Of a stretch of 64,000 bases of DNA, positions 1-10,502 are shown piece by piece. The translations under genes and the position numbers were made by a program. The DNA is from Dendrophyllia cribrosa (taxonomy: Eukaryota; Cnidaria; Anthozoa; Scleractinia; Dendrophylliidae). The notes under the pieces were generated by a model, which worked only from the letters and a program-made list of their open reading frames with translations, made no database searches and was not told where the DNA came from. Within the stretch, counting starts at the first letter, position 1. Each line of letters opens with the position of its first letter. The stretch spans positions 13,958,139-14,022,138 of the forward strand of contig JAJLRJ010000006.1 of NCBI GenBank assembly GCA_024195265.1, written 5' to 3'.

Positions 1-451
1 AGTTACAGTAAAATGACTGAAAAACAGCAGGGACCAACACCAGGTGTCCGTCTTATAGAGAGTTTAGTTACAGTAAAATGACTGAAAAACGGCAGGGACC
101 AACACCAGGTGTCAGTCTTATAGAGAGTTTAGTTACAGTAAAATGACTGAAAAACGGCAGGGACCAACACCAGGTGTCAGTCTTATAGAGAGTTTAGTTA
201 CAGTAAAATGACTGAAAAACGGCAGGGACCAACACCAGGTGTCAGTCTTATAGAGAGTTTAGTTACAGTAAAATGACTGAAAAACGGCAGGGACCAACAC
301 CAGGTGTCCGTCTTATAGAGAGCTTAGTTACAGTAAAATGACTGAAAAACGATAGGGACCAACACCAGGTGTCTTTCTTATAGAGAGTTTAGTTACAGGG
401 ACCAACACCAGGTGTCTTTCTTACAGAGGTGTCCGTTAAGAGAGAGTTGAC
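1..451. repeat. 65-bp minisatellite, six full units plus a shortened one
   Basis: Units begin with agttacagtaaaatgactg at 1, 66, 131, 196, 261 and 326, an exact 65-bp period with few substitutions. The seventh unit, from 391, lacks the middle of the unit and runs into a tail (gtgtccgttaagagagag) ending near 451. No coding potential is seen. The left edge is cut by the window, so the array may be longer. Confidence 0.95.
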
Positions 452-1130
452 TGTATACACTTTTTACTGGCCACTTGATTTGTACTAACCTGATTCATTT
501 CAGATCGAATATCTTTTGGCTCATCTTGAATGTATTCACTTATTTCTGTATCACATCTCACTTTCATCTTCCACATTTTTCCCTGCCATGAAAAAAGGAC
601 TATTAGAACAGAAAAATAACACTGAAATACCATTTTCTCAAATTTTTCTCTATTAACTGTAGGAAACATAATAGATAAAATATGAGCAACGGTACTGTAT
701 CTTGCTTATAAAAGAACAATAGCGGTGAAGCTTATTAGCATTCCTATAATTGTTGTCTTCTCCCCCCCCCCCCCCTAACTAAAAAGAACCATACTCGAAA
801 GACAATTTCAGCTCCCTTTTATAGGTGCTCCAGTTTCACTTTATCGGCATTCAAGTAATCTTTAGTATTTTTCTGGTTGTCTTGAACTCTAATAAGGTAT
901 GTTTTCACAAATGTAGCCTGTTCCAGGCTCCGAGATAGTGGGGAATGCGCAAAGTAAAACAAAAAGGGAAAAAATCGCGGGTGAACAGGGAAGAGGGCGG
1001 GCGGCGGAGCTTATATACATTTCTTTAAGAAGCTCTTTCCGGTATACCAGCTCCTGGTATACCCTCTGATTGGTCCGTTTTGACAAGTAATGTCAACACC
1101 TCGCTATGCACATTATTCTTGTCAATCATA
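452..1130. other. No gene recognised; C-tract and promoter-like stretch
   Basis: This is AT-rich sequence with a C-tract near 762-776. It becomes GC-richer (about 960-1010) just before the helicase fragment, which could be that fragment's old promoter or 5' UTR. Short reading frames here show no family motif. Confidence 0.5.
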
Positions 1131-1133
1131 ACG

Positions 1134-1328
1134 ATGGCGTATGTGATCCTCGCTGATGATGGTGATGAGGAATCAATGTTACGTAATATTTTGGACGAAT
1201 GTCTGCACGATTTTCCTAATATAGAAGCGCTCAGGAAAGAGCAACAAGAATGCCTTGTAAACTTGGCGCGTGGTAAAGATCTCATCGCGGTTTTGCCGAC
1301 CGGTTTCGGGAAAAGCTTGATATTTTAG
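1134..1328 (+). pseudogene. RecQ-like DNA helicase, N-terminal exon fragment
   Basis: The frame from ATG 1134 reads a short acidic N-terminus, then KEQQECLVNLARGKDLIAV followed by LPTGFGKSLIF. That is the RecQ Q-motif region and helicase motif I (Walker A, GFGKS). The family helicases unwind DNA 3'-5' with ATP. The frame stops straight after motif I, where RecQ proteins normally continue into motifs Ia-VI. No splice donor sits at the break, and the next bases are unrelated. I read it as a truncated copy of a multicopy RecQ-like gene. ATG 1134 is preferred to the in-frame ATG at 1080 because the preceding 18 residues look non-conserved. A second, longer fragment lies at 29.8 kb on the same strand. 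Confidence 0.65.
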
Positions 1329-1457
1329 CTCTTTCCACGCCTGACGAAAGCAGCTCTGGCAGAGAAATCGACGATTTTCCATAGCTATATAATGGTGCTC
1401 CGCTCTCACGGCCAAAGGAGCTCTGGTAAAAAATATTTTCCAGGGTAGAGTACAAAC

Positions 1458-1844
1458 CTCATTTTCTTTGGGACGTATCTCTTTTAGGTTATCTTGAGGA
1501 TTCATCTTTGTCACTTCTTCTCCAAGTTCTGCAGCAACCTTTCTTGCAAGTTGGTTTAAAAACTGAGACACATCTAATTTTTCATCAGTATGTTTCCAAT
1601 TCCTCACTTGATCAACTTGAAATTCAAATTTTGATGGGTTTACATCAATTCCATCAGTGCTCTTCTCTTCAGGATCAAATGGAAGGCCCAAGAAGGACTT
1701 TTTTAAACTCGTCTTGCCCGCTCGATCCTGACCAATCAACATGATTCGAGCACGGAACACCTTAACCTTACCAGACTTCAGAGCATTTTCATAGGCAAGC
1801 TTTGCTCTTGGCCCTTGTGCTTTAATCTCACTTGGAATTAGACT
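1458..1844 (-). CDS. Roc/Miro-like small GTPase domain exon (partial gene)
   Basis: A 129-codon exon runs from an acceptor (pyrimidine tract then cctctag) at 1845-1846 to a donor (GAG|gtttgt) at 1457. It reads about 30 residues rich in Lys and Ala, then RARIMLIGQDRAGKTSLKKS. That contains the P-loop GQDRAGKT (GxxxxGKT) typical of the Ras-of-complex (Roc) domains of ROCO proteins. Later GTPase motifs (DxxG, NKxD) are not in this exon and should lie downstream, below 1457 on this strand. Both exon ends are phase 0. Upstream exons are not found: the ATC array and the end of the TPR gene occupy that side. It could be a live gene part or a remnant. Membership of a STAND/death-signalling or LRRK-like protein is inference. 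Confidence 0.6.
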
Positions 1845-1900
1845 CTAGAGGGGATTAGAAATAATAAAATGTAACAGTTACTGTGTAAAATACAGGTTTA

Positions 1901-2220
1901 TGAGTGATATTTGTGATATCTGCAGTGATCTTATCAACTTATGCAGTTAAAAAGGAACAGGCGTCATCAAGATTTTAAAACTTGACCTTTGTGATAAATG
2001 GATGCAATGCTTTGTCCATTTGAACTAATCAAGACAACTGGAGTGTAGGCCAATAAATTGTGAGTTTGTAATATACCCGATTCGACCTGATAATGGCAAA
2101 TATAGGAATGTTAATGCATGGGAATAATCCTGTATGTGAACTGTGGACGAAACATGTGTCTGAGTAATATTTGTGATCCTTGCAATGATCTCATCAACTT
2201 GCAGTCGAAAAGAAACCTGA
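1901..2220. repeat. Two diverged direct copies of a ~60-bp segment
   Basis: The segment with gagtgatatttgtgatat...gcagtgatcttatcaact (about 1901-1962) recurs as gagtaatatttgtgatcc...gcaatgatctcatcaact at about 2161-2220. The copies are in the same orientation, about 260 bp apart, between the GTPase exon and the ATC array. Confidence 0.6.
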
Positions 2221-2296
2221 AAAAATATCCCAGCTTCACCAACTAATGTAAAGTGTAATTATACAGTGTACTGCAGTAGAATCTGAATAACTCACG

Positions 2297-2460
2297 TTGT
2301 CATCATCATCGCCATCGTCATCAACACCATTACTACATATATTATCATCATGTCCGCCACCATCACGATCATCATCATCACGATCATCATCATCATCATC
2401 ATCATCACGATCATCATCATCATCATCATCATCACGATCATCATCATCATCATCATCACG

Positions 2461-2492
<32 letters not shown>

Positions 2493-3078
2493 TACGATCA
2501 TCATCATCATCACGATCATCATCATCATCACGATCATCATTATCATCATCATCACGATCATCATCATCATCATCATCACGATCATCATTATCATCATCAT
2601 CATCACGATCATCATCATCATCATCATCATCATCACGATCATCATTATCATCATCATCACGATCATCATCATCATCACGATCATCATCATCATCATCATC
2701 ACGATCATCATCATCATCACGATCATCATTATCATCATCATCACGATCATCATCATCATCACGATCATCATCATCATCATCATCACGATCATCATCATCA
2801 TCACGATCATTATCATCATCACGATCATCATCATCATCATCACGATCATCATTATCATCATCATCACGATCATCATTATCATCACGATCATCATCATCAT
2901 CATCATCATCACGATCATCATCAGCATCATCATCATCATCATCATCACGATCATCATCATCATCATCACGATCATCATCATCATCATCATCACGATCATC
3001 ATCATCATCATGATCATCATTATCATCATCATCATCATCATGATCATCGTCATCATCGTCATCATCGTCATTGTCAGT
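2297..3078. repeat. 780-bp interrupted ATC microsatellite
   Basis: Runs of 3-9 ATC triplets are separated at quasi-regular spacing by a single ACG triplet, giving a repeated cgatcatc punctuation. The phase is kept from about 2361 to 3070, with less regular edges. Long reading frames on both strands (poly-Ser, poly-Ile, poly-Met) are products of the triplet repeat and not genes. It lies between two minus-strand exons, so it is probably intronic or intergenic. Confidence 0.95.
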
Positions 3079-3300
3079 GAACAGCTGTTCTGCTAAAAAT
3101 GAAGACTACATGATTATTGCCGCCGACTGGTAAACAATCTGAAAGTACAAATCATAAATAAGATGCCAACATAGGTGAAAATGTTTGATTGTTTACTCCG
3201 ACCTTTTTAAACCTTTAGATGCTATAAACAACTTTGGGAAAGTGGAAATTTGAATGTTATGAATAGACGACTATAATTATACAGTCTACTGAGTTAAATC

Positions 3301-5506
3301 TTAGTAAGCAAAGTTACCCATAATGCGTTGTGTGATCCCGAGTGAAAAGTAACTGTCAGCAGTGCTTTTGTGTTCTTCTCCAAACAATTTAATATGGATG
3401 GCTTGTGCATGCTGCTGAGACTGTAGAGCTGAGGCGAAGTCACCCATCATATCTTGTGTTACACCAAGTTGCCTGTAACTGTCAGCAGTGCTTTCGTGTT
3501 CTTCTCCAAACAATTTAATACGGATGGCTAGTGCATGCTGGTGAGACTGTAGAGCTGAGGCGAAGTCACCCATCTTGCATTGTGTTACACCAAGTTGCCA
3601 GTAACAGTCAGCAGTGTTTTGGTGTTCTTCTCCAAACAATTTAATACGGATGGCTAGTGCACACTGGTGAGACTGTAGAGCTGAGGTGAAGTCACCCATC
3701 TTGTATTGTGTTACACCAAGTTGCCTGTAACTGTCAGCAGTGCTTTGGTGTTCTTCTCCAAACAATTTAATACGGATGGCTAGTGCATGCTGGTGAGACT
3801 GTAAAGCTGAGGTGAAGTCACCCATCATGTGTTGTGTTATACCAAGTTCCCTGTAACTGTCAGCAGTGCTTTGGTGTTCTTCTCCAAACAATTTAATATG
3901 GATGGCTAGTGCATGCTGGTGAGACTGTAGAGCTGAGGTGAAGTCACCCATTTTGTGTTGTGTTACACCAAGTTCCCCGTAACTGTCAGCAGTGCTTTGG
4001 TGTTCTTCTCCAAACAATTTAATACGGATGGCTAGTGCATGCTGGTCAGACTGTAGAGCTGAGGCGAAGTCACCCATCTTGTGCTGTGTTATACCAAGTT
4101 CCCCGTAACTGTCAGCAGTGCTTTGGTGTTCTTCTCCAAACAATTTAATACGGATGGCTAGTGCATGCTGGTTAGACTGTAGAGCTGAGGTGAAGTCACC
4201 CATCTTGTTTTGTGTTACACTAAGTTGACTGTAACTGTCAGCAGTGCTTTCGTGTTCTTCTCCAAACAATTTAATATGGATGGCTAGTGCATGCTGGACA
4301 GACTGTAGAGCTGAGGTGAAGTCACCCATCTTGTATTGTGTTACACTAAGTTGACTGTAACTGTCAACAGTGCTTTGGTGTTCTTCTCCAAACAATTTAA
4401 TACGGATGGCTAGTGCATGCTGGTCAGACTGTAGAGCTGAGGCGAAGTCACCCATCTTGTGCTGTGTTATACCAAGTTCCCTGTAACTGTCAGCAGTGCT
4501 TTGGTGTTCTTCTCCAAACAATTTAATACGGATGGCTAGTGCATGCTGGTGAGACTGTAGAGCGGAGGCGAAGTCACCCATCTTGTATTGCGTTACACCA
4601 AGTTGCCAGTAACAGTCAGCAGTGTTTTGGTGTTCTTCTCCAAACAATTTAATACGGATGGCTAGTGCACACTGGTGAGACTGTAGAGCTGAGGTGAAGT
4701 CACCCATCATGTGTTGTGTTACACCAAGTTGCCTGTAACTGTCAGCAGTGCTTTGGTGTTCTTCTCCAAACAATTTAATACGGATGGCTAGTGCACACTG
4801 GTGAGACTGTAGAGCTGAGGCGAAGTCACCCATCATGTCTTGTGTTACACCAAGTTGCCTGTAACTGTCAGCAGTGCTTTCGTGTTCTTCTCCAAACAAT
4901 TTAATACGGATGGCTAGTGCATGCTGGTGAGACTGTAGAGCTGAGGCGAAGTCACCCATCTTGTATTGTGTTACACCAAGTTGCCAGTAACAGTCAGCAG
5001 TGTTTTGGTGTTCTTCTCCAAACAATTTAATACGGATGGCTAGTGCATGCTGGTGAGACTGTAGAGCTGAGGTGAAGTCACCCATCATGTATTGTGTTAC
5101 ACCACGTCCCCTGTAACTGTCAGCAGTGCTTTGGTGTTCTTCTCCAAACAATTTAATACGGATGGCTAGTGCATGCTGGTCAGACTGTAGAGCTGAGGTG
5201 AAGTCACCCATATCGTATTGTGTTACACTAAGTTGACTGTAACTGTCAGCAGTGCTTTGGTGTTCTTCTCCAAACAATTTAATACGGATGGCTAGTGCAT
5301 GCTGGTGAGACTGTAGAGCTGAGGTGAAGTCACCCATATTGTGTTGTGTTACACCAAGTTGCCTGTAACTGTCAGCAGTCCTTTCGTGTTCTTCTCCAAA
5401 CAATTTAATATGGATGGCTAGTGCATGCTGGTGAGACTGTAGAGCTGAGGTGAAGTCACCCATATTGTGTTGTGTTACACCAAGTTGCCTGTAACTGTCA
5501 GCAGTC
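3301..5506 (-). CDS. Tetratricopeptide-repeat protein, 3' terminal exon with 17 TPR units (nephrocystin-3/KLC-like)
   Basis: The exon starts after a strong acceptor (pyrimidine-rich tract ending cctaaag at 5508-5507). One base completes a split codon, 14 residues finish a partial TPR, then 17 full 42-aa units follow and a short MGNFAY ends at TAA 3301-3303. Each unit has the kinesin-light-chain-type TPR pattern: YRQLGVTQ, MGDFTSAL, ALAIRIKLFGEEH. The 42-residue spacing matches the TPR_12/nephrocystin class, which forms a superhelix for protein binding. The first Met (5463) is only a repeat Met; an in-frame stop lies in the intron just above the acceptor, so the N-terminal exons are upstream of 5506 and unseen. 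The 126-bp units are strikingly alike, and units 4-5 and 15-16 share the same variants, indicating recent block duplication. In cnidarians such arrays often follow NB-ARC, CARD or caspase-like domains; none is visible here. Confidence 0.85.
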
Positions 5507-5514
5507 CTTTAGGA

Positions 5515-6640
5515 AGAGGAGGATTGGGAACAAGAGCAGGATAGCTCTGGTGATTGTTTCATGCTAACAAATCCCGCACATCTGACCAAGTACCTAGGGG
5601 GTAATGTTGTAAAACATAATCATTGTAGCTACAGCAGAAACATAGTTATGATTTTTATTTACAAGAAGGTTCTATATTACATTTCTAGATCTTTCCATGG
5701 TCGCGAGTTATCGCGCGTACATTTTTTGGGCACACGATAGTGTACACGCACCTAATAATCCCTATCTGTCTATCTGTGGTCAAAAACAGACTTAAAAAAC
5801 CTATTAATAGGTATTGTTGTTAATATTCAGCCTAAAATAGATTTTATTTCTTTGCGGCAGACTAGACATAAATTTTGAAACCATGGGAAATAACATTTTG
5901 CTGTGTATCTTTCGTGCTGTTTAGCAATGGATTTATCGATGTTTATCGCGTTTTATCACCACGCTTGGGTTCTAATTGACTTGATTAGCTTTTAATGGTC
6001 ACTTGTGCGTCGATCCATCCAGTGAAAGTGTCTATGTATGATGTTTGGCAAAGAATTGCAATGTGTAATGGTTAGCGAGCCAAACAAGGAAAACGGCGGC
6101 CATAGCGGTAAGTGACCGACTTTAGAGAAATAGAACCGAGGCTTCAAAGGAAGGTATGTAGATGATGTTTTATTTTTGATGGTTGGCAATTTAAGCAGAT
6201 TTGAGGTGAAACCTCGGCCGCAGGGAATTTTACCTGATCAGGCACAACTAATTCTGCCATGCGAGTGGATGACGGATAAACATTAGGTCGGAATACTTGA
6301 AAGCTTTTTAGCAATTCACACAAACATAATTTTATAAAATAATGCTTGAAGTCCGCAAATAACTGAGGCGAAATCCTGTAAGTTCTTAGTATTCGATTTT
6401 AAAAGAATCATTTGAAATTACGAAAAACACGACAGATCCTTAGAGTCAAATAAAAGCCCGCCAAAATGTATCACCCCGGCCCTCATGATGCCATTTATGC
6501 AGATTAGTATTCTGCTTTAGTTGGATTCCTGGATAGACTTAAGCCAAACACAGTTGCTTTTAATTTGACAAAATCTGATCAAATCATTCCATATGTATGG
6601 ATATAGAACAATAGCGGAGATTCCAAACTTGAAATACTGA
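5515..6640. other. No firm gene; possible first exon at 6068-6107 (+)
   Basis: This is the TPR gene's upstream flank or intron. The one coding hint is ATG 6068 opening a 13-codon frame (MVSEPNKENGGHS) that ends at a consensus donor AGCG|gtaagtg at 6108. That would suit the first coding exon of a plus-strand gene, but no matching second exon was found, so it may be chance. Confidence 0.25.
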
Positions 6641-6649
6641 TTTAGCTTT

Positions 6650-7366
6650 CAATCGGCATGCTTCAGCTTCTGGTGTGATGAGGAGATGAAACCTATTCGT
6701 GGCAGTAGACTTTCAATAATTGTAACTTAGTTTCTAGAGTAGAAACATTTTCGCAGAGACAGTAAATTAACATTAACTGTAACTTTGTTTGTCAACTGCA
6801 GAAATTTAAATAAATTAGTGTTTTGAACATAGGGGTCTCCACATGTAAGCTTACAGGTGGCACGCCCAAGCTTCTGAGGTGATGCATGAGATCCATTCGA
6901 GACAGCAGTAAATTAACATTAACTGTAACTTTGTTTGTTGACTACGGAGATCTGTATAAATTAAGTGTTTTGAACATAGGGGTCTCCGCTCCCTCATGTT
7001 AGCTTACAGGTGGCACGCCCAAGCTTCTGAGGTGTTGAGATCCATTCGAGACAGCAGTAAATTAACAGTATAACTGTAACTTTGTTTGCCGACTAGGGAA
7101 ATTTGTATAAATAAGTGATTCAAACATAGGAGTCTCCGCTCCCTCATGTAAGCTTACAGGCAGTGCGCCCAAGCTTCTGAGGTGACAAGATCAATTTGAG
7201 AGAGCAGTAAATTAACATTAACTATAACTTTGTTTGTCGACTACGGAAATTTTCATAAATTAGTGTTTTGAACATAGGGGTCTCCGCTCCCTCATGTAAG
7301 CTTACAGGTGGCTCGCCCAAGCTTATGAGATGATAAGATCCTTTTGAGACAATAGACTAACATTAA
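6650..7366. repeat. ~148-bp tandem repeat, four clear units plus diverged edges
   Basis: The phrase aggggtctcc recurs at 6831, 6978, 7128 (aggagtctcc) and 7276, spaced 147, 150 and 148 bp. Each unit also carries taagcttacaggtgg, cgcccaagcttctgaggtg and taactttgtttg. A diverged unit precedes it (from about 6650). The last unit is interrupted at 7366 by the next element and resumes at 8045 (atgcaactttgtttg). Confidence 0.9.
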
Positions 7367-8044
7367 GGTTGCATTCGATTGACCCTATTCCAGAATAAGA
7401 ATATATTCTGGATTATTCCAGAATAGCCATTCCGTCCGTAGGTCAATCAAACGATTATTCCGTTTCTGGGATAATGCCCGTGATATAAAACGCGGATAGC
7501 GGTTTTCCGTAGGAAAATACAAGTTTTCGAAACATTGTAACAACAGCAACATGGCGGCAACATTGCAAGTCGTTTTTGCTGGTATTCCTGCGTTTGTTGA
7601 AGAATTTGTCGAAGAAGAATATGTGCAAGTGGAGGAAGAAGAGAAGAAAGTTTCTGCCCCTGTTTTACGCCAATAACATGTTATCAGCGCGATGAAAAGC
7701 TGTTCACATCGAACGGTAGTACCAAATTATAATTAATTTTTGTCAGAATTTCGCAGCCATTTTCGCCTTTTGGCGGACACATTTGAACAGCAGGCTTGTT
7801 ATAGAACTTGGAAACTGTCCTGAGCTTCCTATGGTAGCCATTTTGTTTGTTGTTTCGAAAAAGGCCGTGGGCGAGGACGAAGTGACGTCATTATTCTGGA
7901 TAATTCCAAACATTCTGCTCCCTAGTGCAGAATGCTGGGAATACATTCCATGTATTCTGGAATCTGAATAGCGACTCAATCGAACGAGCATTCGGGGTTA
8001 TTCTGTTTATTCTTATTCCGGAATAAGGTCAATCGAACGCACCC
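7367..8044. mobile_element. PIF/Harbinger-type element with TAA target duplication
   Basis: The ends are ggttgcattcgattgacc at left and, reverse-complemented, gggtgcgttcgattgacc at right, each followed inward by a ttccRgaataagaata stretch. TAA flanks both sides (7364-7366 and 8045-8047). Removing the element and one TAA restores the 148-bp unit (aacattaa|atgcaactttg against consensus aacattaactgtaactttg), so the insertion site is proven from the sequence. A 3-bp TWA duplication is characteristic of PIF/Harbinger. At 678 bp it lacks room for a full transposase. Confidence 0.85.
7551..7676 (+). CDS. 41-aa acidic ORF inside the Harbinger-type element
   Basis: ATG 7551 sits in an ATGGCGGC context and opens MAATLQVVFAGIPAFV, then a run rich in Glu (EEFVEEEYVQVEEEE), ending KKVSAPVLRQ. 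Its place in a TIR element suggests it is the remnant N-terminal exon of an element protein, with the rest deleted. I do not recognise the family. It could be a chance ORF. Confidence 0.3.
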   Translation: MAATLQVVFAGIPAFVEEFVEEEYVQVEEEEKKVSAPVLRQ

Positions 8045-8047
8045 TAA

Positions 8048-8754
8048 ATGCAACTTTGTTTGTACAGTAGGGGCATTTTTGTATATTGACCGTAGCATTT
8101 TTTTTTTCGCTGTCTTGGACGGATGTATGAGACAACTGAAAACACGATTCCATGCTTTCTGGCCTAGCTACATCCCTTAAAATTTAAATACAGTACGAAA
8201 AAGAAAACCAATCGAGTTTTCTCTGTGGTGCATAGAAGTCACACTCACGAAATTGTTGGAAGCTTTCTTGAAATCGTTCCTGATTGCACCAACTTCGCTA
8301 GACTTTTAAGTTGACCAAGCGGTTTCGTAAATTTCTGAGCAATAAAGTTTATTCAGGCTTTTAAACGACAAGAAATTTAGCAGTGTTTCCATGGTATAGT
8401 GAAGTGTAGATCCATTTGTATAAATTTTTTTTGCCATTATTTCGGACGTTCCACAGAGTAGTTTCTTCCACTGTTTAAGTCGCCATTGTTCTCCAGCACT
8501 ATGCTGTTGAAAGCCATAGTGTAACTCTCTCCAAGGCTGTGACCACCGGTATGATTGCCAATGTCAGCAAGTGTGTTAAAGTTCATATGAACCGAAAATT
8601 CCTTTTACCCAGTTATAAAATTTACCCTTTGAAACACATGATTCCGAACTTTGAGACGTTTAGGGTGAAAATTGTCGAAGTTACAAGCGTTCGTAAGCAA
8701 ACTGGTGAAATTGTATTGTTTGTTAGTTAGGGTTATTTGCACAATGATCTTAAC
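8048..8754. other. Resumed tandem-repeat tail, then no recognised feature
   Basis: The first 40 bp are the far side of the split 148-bp unit. The rest is unremarkable AT-rich sequence. A 63-codon frame at 8539-8730 shows no motif and no convincing splice sites. Confidence 0.5.
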
Positions 8755-8967
8755 GGTGATGTTACACGGGACGATTCGCAAGGACGATTTTTAGCGCAAC
8801 ATGGGTGCACGAATGATTTTCTTCGCAACTTTTTTGTTGCGAGTTTTTGATTCAGCTTCAAGAAACTTACAACACAAAAACACGAATTTTGCTCAAGTTG
8901 TTTCGTGTAACATACCTGTCATTAATTTTGTTGCGCTAAAAATCGTCGTGAATCGTCCCGTGTAAAA
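8755..8967. mobile_element. 213-bp MITE with ~40-bp TIRs
   Basis: The left end reads ttacacgggacgattcgca then gacgatttttagcgcaaca. The right end, reverse-complemented, reads ttacacgggacgattcacg then the same gacgatttttagcgcaaca. There is no ORF. The flanking target duplication is unclear. Confidence 0.85.
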
Positions 8968-9771
8968 AAATGGGGGGGTGACTGACTTCGTTTCCGAGAT
9001 AAGATATCTGAAAGGCGACCCTAATTTCTAAAACTTGGTCTTCCTTACTGAATAATAATTATTATGACCCCAATGCCTGTTAGTCTAAAAATATTGCAAA
9101 TGAATCTCTAAAATGCAACTTTCTTTCCCCAATTTTATGCGAGTAGGTCTGTTAAGCAAATTCATGCAACTGGCATGGTGACATCCCTTAAAGGAAATCT
9201 AATCTTTAAACAACAGCATTTGCAAACCCTGACAGCTGCAAGTTGGCAGGAATTCGATGTCGCGCTGGTAGAAAAATGGAAAATTTTTTAACTTCCTACG
9301 TTGACTTTTTGTTCATTTTTTCACAATCTGTCGAGAATTGGCAAAAAAAGTTATCTATCAAAACCAAATTTGGGGTCACTGGCCATGAAAGCGAGTTAAA
9401 TCTAAGCAAAGTTAACGCAATGGCTACCAGCCCTTGATGTCCCTAGATTTCTTCTCTTGCACGCGCTCGTGCATGACGTAGCATGGCATTGCAACATGAA
9501 TTGCGTGCGCAGTAATGATGCGCATAAACAATAAGCGCAAACATCCTTAAAGGGAACAATGTTGTTTTGGATGGCGCAAACCATAACCCCATCCTTATTG
9601 ACTTTGGCAAAAGCAGGAAAATTCTCAACGCAAGGCTTTTAAAACCCAAATTTTACATCAGAGCGGCGTCGACTGAAACGCTACCCACACATAGCACCTA
9701 AATTGCATCGTGGAGACAGGAAATCCAAAGCAAGTGACGTGCATTCCTTTGGTGCATTGATTCATCGAGTT

Positions 9772-9933
9772 TTAAGGTGATGTTACACGGGACGATTCGC
9801 AACGACGATTTTTAGTGCAACAAAATTAACGACAGGCATATGTTACACGAAACAACTTGTCAAGAGTAAAATTCATGTTTTTGCGTTGCAAGTTTTTGAA
9901 GCGAAGTTTTTTTATGCGAAAAAAGTCACCTAA
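9772..9933. mobile_element. Truncated relative of the 8.8-kb MITE, with TTAA at its edge
   Basis: From TTAA 9772-9775 it reads aaggtgatgttacacggga and follows the left half of the 8755 MITE. The right TIR is missing; instead it ends near gtcacctaa (9925-9933), which loosely mirrors the ttaaggtga start. It is either a solo or rearranged copy, or a TTAA-family element sharing the internal sequence. Confidence 0.5.
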
Positions 9934-9959
9934 TACTTAAGTCGGGGCTCTGGCTTGTT

Positions 9960-10440
9960 ATGCGGTTGCCTGACCTCATTGTCTTTTAGCTTTGACTGGA
10001 GAAAAAAGAGGATGAGTCTTTTTTTATAGTTACTAAATGATGTAAGCATGACAGAGCAGGTCCCCCTCGTGGGTCCCAGACCCCACTTGGTCAAATCGGA
10101 GGATTCTGAGTTATCCCCATCCCACTCGGTCCCTGATGCCCCCACTTGGTCAAATCTGAGGATTCTGAGTTATCTGCCATTCCACTTGGTTCCAGACCCC
10201 ACTCGGTCAAATTGGAGGATTCCGTGTTATCCTCCATCCCACTTAGTCCCAGAACCCACTCGGTTAATTATATGCGAATTGGGTGGGGTATCTAATGGTT
10301 CCGTGTGTGTTTTTTTCTTTCAGGCCATGAAGAGGTTCCAGGAAGAATTTTTTTTAAGGTGTAAATTCATTAAAAAATATGTTGGAGAATATTACTATTA
10401 CTATTACTTTTTCTATTATTATTATTATTACTATTACTGT
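9960..10440. repeat. Left copy of an inverted repeat module, with ~60-bp minisatellite
   Basis: The module contains tgacctcattgtcttttagc, three to four units of ccccacttggtcaaat...ggattctgagttatcc (about 60 bp each), caggccatgaagaggttcc, gttggagaatatt and an attatt-rich end. The same modules in reverse order and orientation occupy 16825-17365. A 197-codon frame across it is repeat translation, not a gene. Confidence 0.85.
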
Positions 10441-10502
10441 ACTCTTGTTTACCCCGAGATAGAGGGATGCGTAATCCACTTATCGGATCTCCTCGCCCAC
10501 TT

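Noticed and set aside
1179..1457. C-terminal extension of the Roc frame past the donor
   Set aside because: Below 1458 the frame runs antisense through the RecQ fragment; the donor at 1457 ends the exon.
2292..3096. Long frames of poly-Ser, poly-Ile and poly-Met on both strands
   Set aside because: Direct translation of the ATC microsatellite in different frames; no non-repeat coding sequence attached.
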